This document shows, piece by piece, positions 6,382 to 14,363 of a stretch of 22,703 nt of DNA. The stretch lies in IMG/VR virus record IMGVR_UViG_3300020457_001282, positions 1 through 22,703 of that record. One strand, given 5' to 3'. The notes under the pieces are model-generated. The model did not search any database. It saw only the letters and a list, made by a program, of their open reading frames with translations, and was not told the DNA's origin. Origin of the DNA: a virus. Position numbers and translations under genes: made by a program. The stretch's first letter is position 1; every line of letters starts with the position of its first letter.

Positions 6382-7266
6382 TTAAAATTCATCAATCACC
6401 TCAATAAGTCTGTCAAGACTAAAGTTCGTAAAGTATTTATACATGTCTTCAGCCGACTTATTTAACTGTGCTGTATACTGGAATACTATTTGTTCCTTAA
6501 TATCCTCTGGTGTTTGTGATAAATCCACCATAGTTTTATTTCGGATATAGGCAGCAGCCATTTCACCTGTCACCCATTCTTGTGGTTGTTGCGTTTTCCA
6601 TTCAGCAATGAGTGTTTTACGAATAGGTCTCTGTCGTTTACCTACAACAAACGAATCATCCTCACTCAATATATTTGGTACACCATCGCCTTTATCACCG
6701 CGTATGATATGTTCTTTCAATATCGCTTCAGCGGATTCTTTAATCTTGATAAACTTTTTCTTCAATGGCGAAAACTGGGCGACATTATCCCACTTCTGCA
6801 ACTGTTGAAAATCGTGGTCACCAGATACAATAAGAAATGGTTTAGGTGATTCAAATAATCCCTCCTGTACCAAATCATTTTCTTGACTCCACTCTGCCAA
6901 TGTACCAATAACATCATCTGCCTCCGCACCATCGACATCTATAACTGGATACGGCATATGTTGTTGTAACTCGTGCTTGATTAGTGAAAGTCCCTCAAAG
7001 ATAGAAGTCCAATCGTACCCACTATCCTCGCGTGTTTTCTTTCTACTTGCCTTGTATTGGGGAAATACTTGTCTCCTCCAATATCTCCTGTTATCACAAG
7101 CAATTACTAGGTCACCATACTCCTCACCATACTTTGTTTTATAACTCCGCAAAGTATTGAGTATCATATGGCGAACCAAATCTATATTAATATCACCATC
7201 TTTAGAACCATTGAGTTCTACCATAAGATTGCCGATACTAATTTGGTTATAATCAATCAATATCAT
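6382..7266 (-). CDS. rnh: T4 RNase H-type 5'-3' exonuclease / flap nuclease
   Basis: The 294 residues match the size of T4 RNase H (305). The family removes RNA primers and flaps from lagging-strand fragments using two metal ions. Acidic metal-ligand positions are visible in order: Asp5 (LIDYN), Asp58 (ACDNR), Asp112-Glu115-Asp117-Asp118 (DGAEADDVIG), Asp150 and Asp152 (SGDHDF), and Asp191 and Asp194 (GDKGDGVPN), the last beginning the helix-hairpin-helix region. The ATG at 7266 is chosen because GGAGAG lies upstream and the first Asp then falls near the N-terminus. A frame from 7356 would add 30 residues that lie inside the upstream gene. It overlaps that gene by 14 bases. Confidence 0.9.
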   Translation of the reverse strand: MILIDYNQISIGNLMVELNGSKDGDINIDLVRHMILNTLRSYKTKYGEEYGDLVIACDNRRYWRRQVFPQYKASRKKTREDSGYDWTSIFEGLSLIKHELQQHMPYPVIDVDGAEADDVIGTLAEWSQENDLVQEGLFESPKPFLIVSGDHDFQQLQKWDNVAQFSPLKKKFIKIKESAEAILKEHIIRGDKGDGVPNILSEDDSFVVGKRQRPIRKTLIAEWKTQQPQEWVTGEMAAAYIRNKTMVDLSQTPEDIKEQIVFQYTAQLNKSAEDMYKYFTNFSLDRLIEVIDEF

Positions 7267-7765
7267 CGTCTTGCTCTCCCCATACAAATCCAAGGTCTTT
7301 GTAAAATACCCCTTTCTGGCGTTTAATATTGCCTTCTTTATCGTATGCTGGAACAATACATTCCCAGACTACCTTCCTATTCTGGTCTTCGCCTGCGAAA
7401 TTAGATAACCATACTCCATGCTTCAGATAAGTTTCCATTTGTCTAATGTAACCCTTTACTGATTCAAGTTTAGCAATAGCACCCTTCTGATTTGCCCTTA
7501 TCTCTTGATTAAGAGATGGTATCATATCTTTGTTGTATTTAATCCAACCCTTAACCTTGTTATATGATAACCAATCGTCATCGGGTTTCGCTAATACATC
7601 TGGATGTATATGCTTCAATTTGGGCGGGTTCTTTTTCAACCTCGCCTCACGCGCTTTCGCTAGTCTTTCAATAGCGGCAGCTTTCTGTTCCTCAGTCATA
7701 GGTTTTCTACGCCTACGCTTCGGTTTGTCTGGACGAAAATCGTCCTTAGTTATTCTTTTTGCCAT
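7253..7765 (-). CDS. Basic hypothetical phage protein, first gene after promoter P4
   Basis: The 170-residue protein has a very basic N-terminus (KPKRRRRKP), then an Ala/Lys/Arg helix (EEQKAAAIERLAKAREARL) likely to bind nucleic acid. A C-terminal part carries YNKVKGWIKYNKD and a beta-like segment ending in an acidic tail. No named family is recognised, though the arrangement is typical of replication-associated proteins next to RNase H in T4-like phages. The ATG at 7765 has AAAGGAG upstream and lies about 24 bases from the predicted start of P4. Confidence 0.65.
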   Translation of the reverse strand: MAKRITKDDFRPDKPKRRRRKPMTEEQKAAAIERLAKAREARLKKNPPKLKHIHPDVLAKPDDDWLSYNKVKGWIKYNKDMIPSLNQEIRANQKGAIAKLESVKGYIRQMETYLKHGVWLSNFAGEDQNRKVVWECIVPAYDKEGNIKRQKGVFYKDLGFVWGEQDDDID

Positions 7766-7795
7766 TACTGGACTCCTTTATGTTATATAGTATAT

Positions 7796-7825
7796 ATGAT
7801 AACACAAGTCTAGTCCAAGTGTCAA
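7796..7825 (-). promoter_or_regulatory. Promoter P4, sigma-70 type
   Basis: Minus strand -35 TTGACA (7825-7820) preceded by CGC, 18-base spacer, -10 TATCAT (7801-7796). The predicted start near 7789 leaves a 24-base leader with AAAGGAG before the ATG at 7765. No GATC is present in this member of the family. Confidence 0.65.
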
Positions 7826-7832
7826 GCGTTTT

Positions 7833-8075
7833 TTATGCTGAAACGGCGATATTTCCTATTTGGTCAACCAATAAAGTTCTCCATTGCTGTTTTTCTGTGT
7901 CGAAAACAGTCAAATGAGAGTCTTTTACTGGCGATGGGTTCTTTACCTCTGGAATTAGACTTGGAATCAATGTAGCGTGTACATCTCTTGCCGTGCCATC
8001 CTTCTTGGTGTAGGAAATGATTGCTTTCCCATCTACTAGCATTTCAACTAGTTGTTCTCTATTCAATTTACTCAT
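7833..8075 (-). CDS. WYL_2-like (Sm-like SH3 barrel) small protein
   Basis: The 80 residues contain DGKAIISYTKKDGTARDVHATL followed by LTVFDTEKQQWRTLLVDQI. This layout, a F/Y-TKKDG-x-R block then a V-D-x-x-x-x-x-WR block, is what I recall for the WYL_2 family of phage proteins with a small SH3-like beta barrel, of unknown exact role. The ATG at 8075 overlaps the TGA of the upstream gene (ATGA) and follows AGGAG. It is the last gene before promoter P4, and I see no clear terminator after it. Confidence 0.7.
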   Translation of the reverse strand: MSKLNREQLVEMLVDGKAIISYTKKDGTARDVHATLIPSLIPEVKNPSPVKDSHLTVFDTEKQQWRTLLVDQIGNIAVSA

Positions 8076-9118
8076 AATATTCTCCTATTAATGATTTCAC
8101 TATACATCCGCTCTGCGAATAATGTATGACATTGTTCATTGGGATGACCGCCAGGCATTTCACCAATGTACATGTCGTTACTTCCATGTGGTGTGTTTCT
8201 AGTCACCTTTGAAAAGTAATTCCTGTATGGGTGATTATCAAATTCTTTCAAACTTATCACCGCATTATATAATTTGTTAAACTTTTTACTCATATGAGAT
8301 TTCTTCACATATTTAAACCATGTAACATAATGTTCGCTTATCTCCTTGTCAAATACACCTGTAGTTTCTGGTAACTCCCATTTGTTTTGCATCAACTTCA
8401 GCAACATCACATCCTCAGGCAACTCTGTTATTCTTTCTAACTCTTCTTTTATTAATGAACAAATTGTCATACCTTCCAACATATCAACAATCAAATGCGG
8501 TATGTTGTAATATACAAACATGTTGTGCAAATATAAAATGTGTCTCAAATAGTCAAAGTAGTTTTGTATCTGGGTGTTGATTAAAAAGAATCCTGTAATC
8601 TCTTCTGACATATTCTTATAATGACTTTCGTGTATGTCTCCACCCATAAAACTCATTAATTGTTTTTGTTCACCCCAATTCCAATGGCTGTATTCTTCAT
8701 GTCCGCCACCCATATCTACGCCTGGCCCATATATACCACCACCAGCCCAATCTTCAAAGGTGGGTGTTACCTTTGATGGATTCCATTTCTTTATAAAGTC
8801 TAGACTTATGGGTATCTGGAATCTGCTGGGTTCAGTCATCTGTATGACCGCGAGAGCTACAGTATTCTCTAGTAAATAGTCTTGTGTTGTTCTCCATGTA
8901 CGCCAATTAGAACCACCACCCCTAGCAAGGTTCTTTGGTTCCATGTTTAACTTATCAGCAAGTTTAGTAGACCACCTTTCTCGGTTTCTATAAACAGTAT
9001 CGACATGCTGATATTCCATGCCTTTTTCGCCAGTACTTTTGTGCCAGAATGTTCTGGTTTCTTCTCCTAACTCAGCGCCAAGAGTAATCGAACATCCATT
9101 CGTAAAAAGTTTTGGCAT
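8072..9118 (-). CDS. SGNH/GDSL hydrolase-like protein (paralogue 2)
   Basis: The 348-residue protein has NGCSIT at 7-12, giving Ser10 as candidate nucleophile. LARGGGSN follows near residue 70, fitting the Asn/Gly blocks. GGHPNEQCH near the C-terminus fits the catalytic His block. No signal peptide is seen, so it should be cytoplasmic or virion-associated. A role in modifying a glycan or acyl group is possible but not shown. The ATG at 9118 follows GAGGT and lies 10 bases after the stop of the TonB-dependent receptor gene. It resembles paralogue 1 in the GCS nucleophile block. Confidence 0.65.
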   Translation of the reverse strand: MPKLFTNGCSITLGAELGEETRTFWHKSTGEKGMEYQHVDTVYRNRERWSTKLADKLNMEPKNLARGGGSNWRTWRTTQDYLLENTVALAVIQMTEPSRFQIPISLDFIKKWNPSKVTPTFEDWAGGGIYGPGVDMGGGHEEYSHWNWGEQKQLMSFMGGDIHESHYKNMSEEITGFFLINTQIQNYFDYLRHILYLHNMFVYYNIPHLIVDMLEGMTICSLIKEELERITELPEDVMLLKLMQNKWELPETTGVFDKEISEHYVTWFKYVKKSHMSKKFNKLYNAVISLKEFDNHPYRNYFSKVTRNTPHGSNDMYIGEMPGGHPNEQCHTLFAERMYSEIINRRIL

Positions 9119-9128
9119 GTAATCTACC

Positions 9129-10718
9129 TCATAAAATCCTGTCAAATGTGAGTCTGACTGTTCTTCCACCAGCAGCATAACTTGGTATCACCTCAAAATG
9201 GTTATCAAAGATATCATCGATATCTAACATTATATAGAGATTAGGTGTAGCGTATATACCAAACTTAAAGCTGACAGTATTAATATCATCAATTCGTCTT
9301 GTGTCAAAATCTAATCCCTTATCAAATTCTCCTAGATACTCCACAGCGGCATCCCATTGTAAACTACCAATATGTCCAGATGTCCAGTAACTTATCTTAG
9401 TTTTATATCTAGGTATTCTAATCTTATCTGTTTCTGTGTACTCAGTATACACGAAAAGAGACCCATTGTCAAGCAAAATTTGGTCTTGATAGCGGATTCC
9501 ATGCGTGGAATATTCACCAGAATTCACATATTGGTATCTATTATAGTCAAAGTCGATACCTTCATCAAATTCGTAGTAGTAAATGGACACATCCTTGTAT
9601 CCAAATTCTGTGCCAATACCCTCTTCTGGTTGTAATGATGGATTAGATGTTACCCACCCATCACCAAACTGTTCATATAGATTAGGCAGTCTGTAACTAT
9701 TCCCGATTGAAAATCTCGCGTCTTGCCACTCCATACCAACCCTCACAATGTGTTGTTCAGCTGAGGCAGCAGTACCCTCAAGAAATTTATATCCAATCCC
9801 AATGAAATCGTTTTCCCAGTTCCAGTAAGCTGAATATGAGTCTCTATCTACTTTGTCATAATGCTCAGTCTGTGCTGTTACTCCTAGCACATGACCATGA
9901 TTTTCATATACTGTGAAATCTAGATAACTTCTATCTGACTCCATAATATATCCAGTATTATGTTCCGCCTCGTTTGTGGTATGTCCCAAGACTAGATATT
10001 TGGTTCTGATTGATATAGTATCTTTCTTACCCTTAACATCACACATCCAATCTTCCCATTCACTAGGTGGCATCATCCACCAGCATTGGTCGTAATCAGA
10101 ATCATAATTGATACTTTCCAGATTTACCTTAACATTTTGATTCGCGTAGGCAAACTTTACTGTGGTGTTTTCATACCAATCCGACTCATTATTATATGTC
10201 ATAGCAGAACCAGTAGTACCATTATAGTGGGCAACTTGTACGCCTACCTCATGTACATTCGGATACCACTCATAACTGGCAACTAATGATGATTCGTTCT
10301 CACCAAATCTACCTACTAGATTTCTTTCAAAGTTATCCTCAATAAGAACAACTCCTGCCATAGAACCACTACCAAATTGGACGCTGTTAGGCCCAGATAT
10401 TAGTTTTATGTTTTGAAATGCTAGTAAATCGTTACCAAAATCGTACCACCCAGAACTGGGGTCATTGACAGGCATACCGTTTTTATATACTGCGGTATGC
10501 TTTGAATCAGTACCATTTAATTGTATACCATGAAATCCACCCATGCCACCAGCGACATATCTTTTAGTGTAATCAATACTCTCTAAAAGATTATTGTCAT
10601 ATGTTGGGTCAGCGTATCCAATATATACTTTGGAACCAATTACGATAGTCTCTTCTATTTCTTCTGCATAGGCGCCGAGACTAAGCATCGCCAATGCAAT
10701 CATTACTATATTTTTCAC
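9129..10718 (-). CDS. TonB-dependent outer-membrane receptor (BtuB-like)
   Basis: The 529 residues form a complete small TonB-dependent receptor. The GTG start at 10718, with GGAG five bases upstream, gives a textbook signal peptide (MKNIVMIALAMLSLGAYA, cleavage after residue 18). A TonB box-like EETIVIG at 22-28 comes next. The plug domain at about 30-130 includes VYKNGMPVND and ISGPNSVQFGSGSMAGVVLI. The rest is beta barrel: alternating aromatic strands, the YRLPNLYEQFGDG block typical of BtuB-like receptors, and a final strand ending RTVRLTFDRIL. The family imports cobalamin, siderophores or other ligands through energised gating by host TonB. Bacterial BtuB is about 600 residues, so this is compact but not truncated. 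The gene starts one base after the upstream stop. Finding it in a phage block is unusual. Confidence 0.88.
   Translation of the reverse strand: MKNIVMIALAMLSLGAYAEEIEETIVIGSKVYIGYADPTYDNNLLESIDYTKRYVAGGMGGFHGIQLNGTDSKHTAVYKNGMPVNDPSSGWYDFGNDLLAFQNIKLISGPNSVQFGSGSMAGVVLIEDNFERNLVGRFGENESSLVASYEWYPNVHEVGVQVAHYNGTTGSAMTYNNESDWYENTTVKFAYANQNVKVNLESINYDSDYDQCWWMMPPSEWEDWMCDVKGKKDTISIRTKYLVLGHTTNEAEHNTGYIMESDRSYLDFTVYENHGHVLGVTAQTEHYDKVDRDSYSAYWNWENDFIGIGYKFLEGTAASAEQHIVRVGMEWQDARFSIGNSYRLPNLYEQFGDGWVTSNPSLQPEEGIGTEFGYKDVSIYYYEFDEGIDFDYNRYQYVNSGEYSTHGIRYQDQILLDNGSLFVYTEYTETDKIRIPRYKTKISYWTSGHIGSLQWDAAVEYLGEFDKGLDFDTRRIDDINTVSFKFGIYATPNLYIMLDIDDIFDNHFEVIPSYAAGGRTVRLTFDRIL
9444..9472 (-). promoter_or_regulatory. 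Possible internal promoter within the receptor gene
   Basis: Minus strand -35 TTGACA (9472-9467) preceded by GC, 17-base spacer, -10 TATACT (9449-9444). The match is as good as the intergenic promoters, but it lies in codons of the receptor barrel and so may be chance. If real it would transcribe the SGNH-like gene and the WYL_2-like gene. Confidence 0.3.
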
Positions 10719-10719
10719 A

Positions 10720-12078
10720 TTACTCCGTGTTGCGTTTTTTATCAATTAACCATTCCAATTTCTTTTTATCGGTATCGGAAAGGTTCTCCATTCCAGAACT
10801 AGTACCATACTTGTCCTTCACCCAATCATCCATCTCTGGTAAATCATCGGTAGGCATACCATCTGGTTCTGCTTCTGGTATAATTTGCTCTTCAACTACT
10901 GTTTCATCAACTGACATTGGTGTTATGAGTTCTCCTTGTCTTTCCTTCCAACTAAGGTTGGCAGCAAGTACTAACACAATAGCCAATGGGTCAAATACAA
11001 ACACTAGTAATAAAATAAGAAGTGTGACGGCATTATCTACCGCACCAGCACCGCTGTTACCATAGAGCAACTGGGCAACATATTTAATCGGGCCAACTTC
11101 TTTTTCTATGTCCCTTACAATAGATTGTTTATCGAACAACTCTATGTTGTACTCATCAATCTTTACATATGCACTATCAATTCTTTCTTGTATAGTGTCA
11201 ATTTGTTCATCTCTGGATGCTTGGTCATCAGCACCCTGTTCTCGTAATCTGTTTATCTCTCTGTTCGCACCATCAATGGTATCCTGTACAGAGGCCCTGT
11301 ACTCACCTATTTGGTTACGATACCCAGCAATCTGGGTCTCCGCGTATCCTCTCAGTTCACCCATCTCCAGAGCAATCCTGTCTCTCTCTGGTTTTTGTTC
11401 CTCGCGTACTTGTCTACCTTTCGCTACATTATCAACTACTATATCTCTTTGAAATGCGCCTGCATCTTGTGTGGTTGTCCCTTGGTCTGTGTATGACTTT
11501 ACTATAGCATCAAGGGCATCTAACTCAGATTGTTTCTTACTTAAATCTGATTCTAATCCTTCTCGTATCTTTTCAATCTGGTTCTCTGCATATTCTACAT
11601 CATCTTGTATTCTGTCCCATGCTGTATCTCGTATCTCTTCCTGTTGTTTGATACTCTCTGACACATCCAGACTACCACCAGATTCTATTCTGGTTATCTG
11701 TTCCTCTGCTGTGGTGATTCTTAGGTTCTCTCGTTGTATAAGGTCTTCTATTCTTTCTACCTGTGCTACCGCGTCACCTGTAGATGCGGATTGGTCTAGG
11801 TGTGCCTTAGATAGGAATCCAAATATACCTATAGATGTAATAACTGACAATATAATTACGGCAGATACCATGTAACTTCGCATCAGTAAAGAGGTCTTCT
11901 TCCAATACTGATATACCCAAGAGGCAGTTACTAGTTTAGCAATCTCCAACACTACGCCCATGGCAAGTATGGACTGCGGTAGTCCACTAAAAATTGCCAT
12001 CAATCCAACAATCGAGAAGTAAGCGGCGACTGCCGATACTGCGAGTGCTGAAAATAATAATCCTATTAAGTGTCCCAT
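10720..12078 (-). CDS. Multi-span membrane protein with long coiled coil
   Basis: The 452-residue protein has three hydrophobic segments at about 4-31, 36-58 and 66-90, then some 230 residues of heptad-like charged helix (about 105-335) with many Glu, Gln, Arg and Asp. A further hydrophobic segment follows near 350-382 (LLILLLVFVFDPLAIVLVLA), and the tail is acidic. The coiled coil between membrane spans could reach into the periplasm or brace a complex in the cytoplasm. Comparable 'coil containing' proteins occur in marine T4-like phages, function unknown. I chose the ATG at 12078, preceded by GGAGG. It is followed one base later by the receptor gene, suggesting a shared envelope role (inference). 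Confidence 0.7.
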   Translation of the reverse strand: MGHLIGLLFSALAVSAVAAYFSIVGLMAIFSGLPQSILAMGVVLEIAKLVTASWVYQYWKKTSLLMRSYMVSAVIILSVITSIGIFGFLSKAHLDQSASTGDAVAQVERIEDLIQRENLRITTAEEQITRIESGGSLDVSESIKQQEEIRDTAWDRIQDDVEYAENQIEKIREGLESDLSKKQSELDALDAIVKSYTDQGTTTQDAGAFQRDIVVDNVAKGRQVREEQKPERDRIALEMGELRGYAETQIAGYRNQIGEYRASVQDTIDGANREINRLREQGADDQASRDEQIDTIQERIDSAYVKIDEYNIELFDKQSIVRDIEKEVGPIKYVAQLLYGNSGAGAVDNAVTLLILLLVFVFDPLAIVLVLAANLSWKERQGELITPMSVDETVVEEQIIPEAEPDGMPTDDLPEMDDWVKDKYGTSSGMENLSDTDKKKLEWLIDKKRNTE

Positions 12079-12431
12079 TTGGGCCTCCATTCTACGGGCT
12101 CAAACTCTGTCAAATAACTCATTCGTAATCTTATGTGTATCATGTCATTTAAACAATTCGGGTCTTTGCGTTGTTGCCATTGTAACAGAAATTCCTGTAT
12201 TTTGGCAGGAGCCCTTTGGTCAAATTCCGCAATAGTCTCTTTCCTCAGTTCACCTTCGTACTCTTTGACTATCTTAGAACTACCATAATATTTTTCATAC
12301 AACTTCTCAGGCTTGCATGAGTAACCTATATAATATCTTCCATCTGGAAAGTATGTGCAATAAACTCTATGAGTCTTCGGTACTTTCTTTCGGGATGATT
12401 TTCGTTTTCTTTTCGTTCCATTCATAACCAT
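12066..12431 (-). CDS. GIY-YIG nuclease domain protein (Seg/homing-type)
   Basis: The 121-residue protein has a basic leader (TKRKRKSSRKK), then HRVYCTYFPDGRYYIGYS at about residues 21-38. This is the GIY-YIG pattern (here VYC-YIG), followed by YYGSSKIVKEY, a block seen in T4 Seg-type homing endonucleases. The usual downstream Glu is not obvious, so activity is uncertain. No DNA-binding NUMOD module follows, whereas a NUMOD3 protein without a catalytic domain lies at 5108-5638. The start at 12431 (or 12425) overlaps the upstream gene by about 60 bases; AGGAA lies upstream. Confidence 0.65.
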   Translation of the reverse strand: MVMNGTKRKRKSSRKKVPKTHRVYCTYFPDGRYYIGYSCKPEKLYEKYYGSSKIVKEYEGELRKETIAEFDQRAPAKIQEFLLQWQQRKDPNCLNDMIHIRLRMSYLTEFEPVEWRPKWDT

Positions 12432-12570
12432 CTGGTAATTCCTCACTTGTGGAATTACTATTTATGGTCTTTTCATCACCCCATAATCTCTCCCATGCTT
12501 CTTCTTTGGGTACAGTTTTGATTGTTGGTTTCTTTCTATTAAAATTTATTCGTTTAGTTTTCTTTGCCAT
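12367..12570 (-). CDS. Small basic hypothetical protein
   Basis: This frame encodes 67 residues with a strongly basic first half (MAKKTKRINFNRKKPTIK) and a polar, partly acidic second half. The ATG at 12570 begins just after the stop of the membrane-protein gene, without a clear ribosome binding site, so re-initiation is likely. Its last 60 or so bases are shared with the start of the GIY-YIG gene in another frame, both encoding basic peptide. No family is recognised. Confidence 0.5.
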   Translation of the reverse strand: MAKKTKRINFNRKKPTIKTVPKEEAWERLWGDEKTINSNSTSEELPDGYEWNEKKTKIIPKESTEDS

Positions 12571-12571
12571 G

Positions 12572-12754
12572 TTAAGCACTAGGTAGGAATATCCATACCT
12601 CTCCTGTCAACCACCATATTATGAATATAAATGGCGATGTTATTATTATAATTCCAATAACCTCAACTAACAATCGTTTCCAGAAAGGCAAAGTATCTTG
12701 CCATTCCCTGTAAGGTTCCATTTTCTCATACAACCACGCACTAAATCTTCCCAC
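12572..12754 (-). CDS. Small single-span membrane protein with GTG start
   Basis: The product has 60 residues: a polar N-terminal 27, then a long hydrophobic helix at about 28-50 (LLVEVIGIIIITSPFIFIIW) and a short tail. GTG at 12754 is taken as the start because AAAGGAG lies six bases upstream, whereas the internal ATG lacks such a site. It overlaps the upstream gene by 14 bases. No family is recognised. Confidence 0.6.
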   Translation of the reverse strand: MGRFSAWLYEKMEPYREWQDTLPFWKRLLVEVIGIIIITSPFIFIIWWLTGEVWIFLPSA

Positions 12755-13055
12755 GATATCTCCTTTCTACTCCCTTGTAGATAAACATTCTCCACCAAGG
12801 CATTCTCCTTGGCATCTTTTTCATTGTGTATTCCCACAACTGACCATCTGCATCTTGATAAACACAATGGTATCCTCTCCACCGCCTACTGGCAACTGGA
12901 ATAATCTTACCTTTAAATCCTTCTAATATGTACCTCTTGAATGAGTAATACCAACAATTAGAATATGGTATAAATGGTAGAATAGGCAACATGACTACTC
13001 CCAAAAATATTAACCATATAGTAACTAGTTTCTTCAGAGTCTTGCCATCCGCCAT
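12741..13055 (-). CDS. Small membrane-anchored basic protein
   Basis: The 104-residue protein has one hydrophobic segment at about 10-31 (LVTIWLIFLGVVMLPILPFI). A soluble, Tyr- and Trp-rich part follows, with many Arg and Lys (KKMPRRMPWWRMF). The ATG at 13055 lies inside the end of the methyltransferase gene (22-base overlap), with GGAAG upstream. It should sit in the inner membrane. No family is recognised. Confidence 0.6.
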   Translation of the reverse strand: MADGKTLKKLVTIWLIFLGVVMLPILPFIPYSNCWYYSFKRYILEGFKGKIIPVASRRWRGYHCVYQDADGQLWEYTMKKMPRRMPWWRMFIYKGVERRYRGKI

Positions 13056-13753
13056 AGATTAAACTTCCATCTATAGTCATCACCATCCTTGATGTAACTA
13101 TCGCCTTGTTTCGTGTAAAAATATTGTTCTGTAGTGGGTACTGCCCCTCGTTTGGGGTCTAAGTTATCCAAGTTTGCCATCAATCGTCTTGAAAAAGGAA
13201 TCTCCTGTGAGAATATAACCTCTCCTTGAGTCATGAGTGGCGTAAATATCATCATCAATTGTATCTTTTGTAAGTCTGACCATGATGTTGTGCATATATA
13301 CAACTCCCCACCCTCATTCAAATATTCTGGTGAGTGTTTGGTTGCCTCACAAATCAAATCGGAACCTGTAGTATCTGCTGTAGGCACTCCTTCTGGGAAC
13401 CAACCTGTCATCTCTGCGACTCTTCTGTCTACTCCAGACACATCACAACAAATGATATCATATTTATCTGTAATATTTTCAAAGATGTCACTCTGGAATA
13501 CCTCTATATCTACCTCGTTCTTTTCCGCGTTTATCTTTGTATATTCTATATGTTTGTCGTACACATCGGTAGCAGTTACAGACTTGGCACCATTCTTTGC
13601 AAAGTATATCGATAATGGGCCAACACCACATCCAAGGTCTAAAACCTTTTTACCTTCTACTGGTATCCTTGGTGCTGTTAGTTCGCTTATAGTAGTGGGT
13701 CTGAATACCGTTTCATCGCACTCCAATTCGTAACCGTGAAAATCAACTATCAT
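13034..13753 (-). CDS. SAM-dependent methyltransferase, class I
   Basis: The 239-residue protein has a Rossmann-type motif I, VLDLGCGVG (37-45), then an acidic motif II (TATDVYD) and IICCDVSGV where DNA and RNA methyltransferases of this shape carry NPPY. The lack of that proline motif argues against a standard N6-adenine or guanine-N2 enzyme; small molecules or protein side chains are alternatives. The segment FHGYELECDETVFRPTT before motif I resembles the lead-in of MTS-type enzymes. The ATG at 13753 overlaps the upstream gene by 11 bases, with AAGGA upstream. It neighbours a second methyltransferase and a radical SAM enzyme, so the three may modify one substrate. Confidence 0.75.
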   Translation of the reverse strand: MIVDFHGYELECDETVFRPTTISELTAPRIPVEGKKVLDLGCGVGPLSIYFAKNGAKSVTATDVYDKHIEYTKINAEKNEVDIEVFQSDIFENITDKYDIICCDVSGVDRRVAEMTGWFPEGVPTADTTGSDLICEATKHSPEYLNEGGELYICTTSWSDLQKIQLMMIFTPLMTQGEVIFSQEIPFSRRLMANLDNLDPKRGAVPTTEQYFYTKQGDSYIKDGDDYRWKFNLWRMARL

Positions 13754-14363
13754 TGTTTATCCTTATTGATATCATTTTTGAATCTGGGTATGAAGTTATC
13801 TCCCACCCTGTTTTATCTATAAACTCATCTACTGCCTTTTTGAGTCCTTCCCATTGTGTATGATTGTAATCATCAATTACCAATACTTTTCCCTCAACAG
13901 CAATCTCACTCCAGTATTGAAGAATATCTCTCGTTTCCTCATAACTATGTGAACCATCATAAAATACTATATCGGGACTGACTACTGGATAATCGTAACC
14001 AAGTTCCCATTTATCATCGATAAAGGTTATATCCCTATTCAAGATATTTGTGTGTATCTCATCGAACTGTTCTTCTGCTGTACTTCTATTTGCATCACGC
14101 ATTGCCTTGAAATTGTCATCTAGTCCCAACATCTCTATTATTTCATCTGAAGGCCCTATCCAACCCTCACACACATCCATTGTGGTGATGTGATGGGGTA
14201 CAGTTTTCAATGCGTCATCAAAAGCAATGGCACTTTTGCCATATAGGGTTCCTATTTCAAATACTTCGACATAATCCCTATTTAGAAACTCTGAACAAAC
14301 CTTCTCTATGGCATTATAGTCACCGTCCATCATCCATCCGCGTATATCATTATGTTGTGCCAT
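13743..14363 (-). CDS. SAM-dependent methyltransferase, Methyltransf_24-like
   Basis: The 206-residue protein carries FEIGTLYGKSA (35-45) as motif I and FYDGSHSYEETRDIL with VLVIDDYN in the later half. The DGSHSYE...DDY pattern is typical of Methyltransf_24-type small-molecule or sugar O-methyltransferases; the substrate is unknown. It shows no close likeness to the neighbouring methyltransferase, so the pair is unlikely to be a recent duplication. The ATG at 14363 overlaps the radical SAM gene by 14 bases, with GGAAGGGAAG upstream. Confidence 0.75.
   Translation of the reverse strand: MAQHNDIRGWMMDGDYNAIEKVCSEFLNRDYVEVFEIGTLYGKSAIAFDDALKTVPHHITTMDVCEGWIGPSDEIIEMLGLDDNFKAMRDANRSTAEEQFDEIHTNILNRDITFIDDKWELGYDYPVVSPDIVFYDGSHSYEETRDILQYWSEIAVEGKVLVIDDYNHTQWEGLKKAVDEFIDKTGWEITSYPDSKMISIRINNDS

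Noticed and set aside
12667-12882. 71-codon minus-strand open frame
   Set aside because: Overlaps two better-supported membrane-protein genes in another frame and lacks a ribosome binding site.
13233-13733. 166-codon plus-strand open frame
   Set aside because: Exact antisense of the methyltransferase gene, which has clear motifs.
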